Positions 61,820-64,000 of a stretch of DNA of 64,000 nucleotides are shown here, piece by piece (positions within the stretch are counted from its first letter, which is position 1; every line of letters starts with the position of its first letter). A model generated the notes under the pieces. It was not told the DNA's origin, did no database searches, and was given only the letters and a program-made list of their open reading frames with translations. Origin of the DNA: CBDBJK01 sp965206395 (GTDB lineage Bacteria > Chloroflexota > Dehalococcoidia > Lucifugimonadales > CATOSD01); NCBI GenBank assembly GCA_965206395.1, contig CBDBJK010000031.1, positions 1-64,000 of the forward strand, read 5' to 3'. Made by a program: the position numbers and the translations under genes.

Positions 61820-62602
61820 ATGTCAACGACTGAATTACGCAATGAACAATGGTCGAAAATCCTTGAATTTCTGCGCTCATGCCCAGACCTCTACGTTGGA
61901 GAGGAGGACGATTGCAGGCGCTACGTCGAGGCCATCCTGTGGATGGCACGAAGTGGTGCTCCTTGGAGACTGCTGCCTGAGCACTACGGTCACTGGAACA
62001 GCGTATATAAGCGCTTCGCGCGCTGGTGTGAAAAGGGTGTATGGGAACGAATGCATCAGCATTTTGTGCAAGACCCCGATATGGAGCATGTCATCATTGA
62101 TAGCACTGTGATAGCACTGTGATAGCACTGTGGTTCGCGCTCATCCCTGTGCTGCTGGAGCCTCCAAAAAAACGGTGGCCAATCGGCCCAAGCTCTTGGC
62201 CGGAGCCGAGGCGGGTTCAGTACCAAGATCCACGTGAGCGTGGATGGATTGGGCAACCCGTTGCGCTTTGAGCTCACAGCAGGTCAACGTCACGACATCA
62301 CCCAGGCACAGGCATTGATAGCTGATTTCGAAACCGAGCATGTGATTGCTGATAAGGGATACGATTCGATGGATTTTCTCCAATGCATCCTGGGCAGGGG
62401 CGCGTTACCTGTGATTCCACCTCGGTCAAATCGAAAGACGCCACGAGAGTATGATGAGTACCTTTACCGAGAGCGCCACCTTGTGGAGTGTTTCATCAAC
62501 AAGATCAAGCACTACCGGCATATCTTCTCTCGCTTTGACAAGCTGTCATCGCGTTTCCTGGGATTCTTGAACTTCGTCGGTGCTCTCATATGGCTCAGAT
62601 GA
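61820..62602 (+). pseudogene. IS5/IS427-type transposase, copy 2, interrupted
   Basis: Same two frames as copy 1: ORF A from ATG 61820 ends in the 11-bp repeats (three units here), and the DDE C-terminal part occupies up to 62602. The A7 slippage site (after GAGCCTCC) is intact, but the repeat stops translation before it. Confidence 0.85.
62099..62131. repeat. 11-bp tandem repeat, three units
   Basis: GATAGCACTGT three times, the same sequence as 54898-54941 on the other strand, with one unit fewer. Confidence 0.95.
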
Positions 62603-62616
62603 AATGTCAACACAAC

Positions 62617-63091
62617 CTAGATGTATCCCAAAATTGGCATAAGCACCATGAGTATTCTCTATAGCCAATTCTAGGAATTTCAGGTCAGTCTCCATATCTG
62701 CACGACTTTCAGATCTCTCAAACTGTTGCCAATAGCCGTAACCGATGTTATTGAACGCAGATGCCATAGCTTGATGGGATTTAATCACCGCCATTTCCTC
62801 TGCTCGACGTGTAATATTCCTGAGCAGAATTTGATAGACCACAACTCCGGCTGCTCCTGAAGCCAAAGCCACTATTGCTATGACAGTCTGAAGTAAGTCC
62901 TTGAAAATCTGATGGTCCGTCACGACTTCAACAGTGCCTGGAGTAACATCGGAAGGTAGCACCGCCACTCTAGGTATATCCCCAACGGAAAAGTAGAAAT
63001 AGAGGCTGCCTACCACTATGATTGCAATGAGGGCCAGGGGAAGCAATACATAATCAGTAACCTCTTCGATAAAACTTTGGATTCTTCTCAC
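62617..63091 (-). pseudogene. Membrane protein truncated by IS copy 2
   Basis: About 158 native residues from GTG 63091, chosen because AGGAGG lies 6 nt upstream (the ATG 18 nt earlier has no ribosome site). Two membrane helices (YVLLPLALIAIIVVGSLYFY and LLQTVIAIVALASGAAGVVV) enclose a short outer segment; a helical domain follows (KSHQAMASAFNNIGYGYWQQ). The frame enters IS DNA after GIHL and ends 24 codons later, so the native C-terminus is lost. Family not recognised. Confidence 0.65.
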
Positions 63092-63129
63092 AACTTGCCT
63101 CCTTTTCATACCCAGGTTAAAATCCAATG

Positions 63130-63934
63130 CTAAACGAAGGCTTCGTCAAGGATGCGCATCTGCTCAGGAGTCAGCCGCCACCCGGAGGCAAGGCAGTTCT
63201 CCTCTTGTACGGGCGAGGCTGTTAGACTTTGGGATGGCGATGACGTTGGCATGGGCAGTACACCAGTTCAGCGCGACCTGTGCCATCGTTTTGTCCACGT
63301 CGGCGGCCACCTGCTGCAACGCCTTTGCTCCCCGGTCTGGCATGAGGCGGGGTCGGCGCACCAGCGAGCCGTCGCCCAACGGCGTATAGGCCATCACGGT
63401 GATGTCGTTCTGCTGGCAATAAGGCAGCACGTCCCGTTCGATTTCGCGCTTCTTGAGGCTGTACAACACCTGGTTTGAGACAATCGGGTGATTGGTCATG
63501 GCGGCCTGAGCTTCTTGCATCTCTCTGACCGAGAAGTTGCTGACACCTATGTACTTGACCTGGCCTGAATCTACCAGAGCCTCCATAGCCTGCATGGTCT
63601 CCTTGATTGGGACGCTGGAGTTAGACCAGTGAATTTGATACAGGTCAATGCAGTCTACTTCCAGCTTGCGGAGGCTGCCTTCCGCCGCGCGTATCACCTG
63701 GTCGTAACGCAAGTTGCTGCCCAGAACCTTGGTGGCGATGAATACCTTATCGCGGATGCCCTTGACTGCCAGTCCAACCGCATCCTCGGTCTTGTACATC
63801 TCCGCCGTATCGATGAGAAACGCCCCTAGCTCAATGCCGAGTCGCAGGGGTTCCGACCCGCCTGTGTATTTCCAGGTTCCCAGGCCGATTTCCGGTATCA
63901 TAACGCCTGTATTGCCTAGCTCCAATTGCTCCAT
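63130..63934 (-). pseudogene. Aldo/keto reductase, frameshifted near the C-terminus
   Basis: AKR barrel with tetrad residues in FLIDTAEMYKTEDAVG, FIATKVLGSN and LYQIHWSNSS. The frame leaves the family pattern after IPKSNSLA and stops at 63164, but the next frame gives the proper end QEENCLASGWRLTPEQMRIL, stopping at 63130. Total length 3n+1; one extra C in a CCC run near 63212 explains it. Only about 20 C-terminal residues are affected, so the shifted protein might still fold. ATG 63934 lies 66 nt from the window end. Confidence 0.85.
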
Positions 63935-64000
63935 CGCTTCAATGCTCTCCTATGCCCAGTTTTGGATAAGGTCGGCCTGTGATTTTCCATGCATCACTAC

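Larger units (their letters stand above)
61789..62616 (+). mobile_element. IS5-family element, copy 2 (828 bp)
   Basis: Same element as 54413-55251 in opposite orientation. Ends GTTGTGTTGACATTT and its complement. CTAG follows on the right (62617-62620), but the left flank is TCTGG, so the target duplication is incomplete, suggesting recombination or deletion at the left side. Confidence 0.92.

Overview
The window looks like a chromosomal piece of an aerobic Chloroflexota bacterium, most likely Dehalococcoidia/SAR202-like. This is inferred from the gene order rpsB-tsf-pyrH-frr-uppS-cdsA-dxr-rseP-ispG followed by proS, a caa3-type heme-copper oxidase cluster, several lipoproteins with plant-type leucine-rich repeats, and frequent TTG/GTG starts. 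No phylogenetic marker was searched, so the assignment is an inference.

Region 1 (1-16423) is a decayed accessory island. Its right border is a P4-type tyrosine integrase beside a tRNA-Ala(CGC) gene. It holds fragments of LuxR and OmpR regulators, two hypothetical genes, and an IS21 element. The IS21 joins the tail of a trypsin-like protease to the tail of a cytosine-5 DNA methyltransferase that is fused to a mismatch-type DNA glycosylase. Further on are a CoiA-like nuclease gene broken by an exact 193-bp tandem duplication, a frameshifted ribbon-helix-helix antitoxin, three LRR lipoprotein genes (one a fragment), an IS5 element, a truncated IS1380 transposase and a phage portal remnant.

Region 2 (16424-30677) is core. 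It has tRNA-Ala, then translation genes (rpsB with a repeat-rich acidic tail, tsf, frr), pyrH, undecaprenyl and CDP-diglyceride synthesis (uppS, cdsA), the MEP isoprenoid genes dxr and ispG with the protease gene rseP between them, an IS630 insertion, a membrane protein, proS and a hydrolase. Region 3 (30866-35248) has tex, two aldo/keto reductases and tRNA-Lys. An IS1202-like element with a 15-bp target duplication lies just upstream of the ctaA promoter.

Region 4 (36969-45120) is a respiratory cluster: heme A synthesis (ctaA, ctaB), oxidase subunits with a cytochrome c domain on subunit II (ctaC-ctaF), and copper assembly factors (ctaG, SCO). Region 5 (45298-48885, minus strand) is thrS-infC-rpmI-rplT. 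It shows three regulatory features: a promoter plus terminator-type leader before thrS, a non-canonical ATA start for infC, and a terminator/antiterminator-like pair between rpmI and rplT.

Region 6 (49040-64000) is a flexible metabolic region. It has an FG-GAP/PKD surface protein, a Vms1-like release factor, an AT-rich alcohol dehydrogenase of foreign composition, a thioredoxin-like ferredoxin, an S51 peptidase, an oxidoreductase pair, a sulfotransferase, a frameshifted PDZ protein and a JAMM peptidase. Two inverted copies of an 0.83-kb IS5-family element have broken a GH3-type gene and a membrane protein gene. At least five genes in the window carry single small frameshifts. This points either to ongoing decay or to residual sequencing/assembly error; the sequence alone cannot separate the two.
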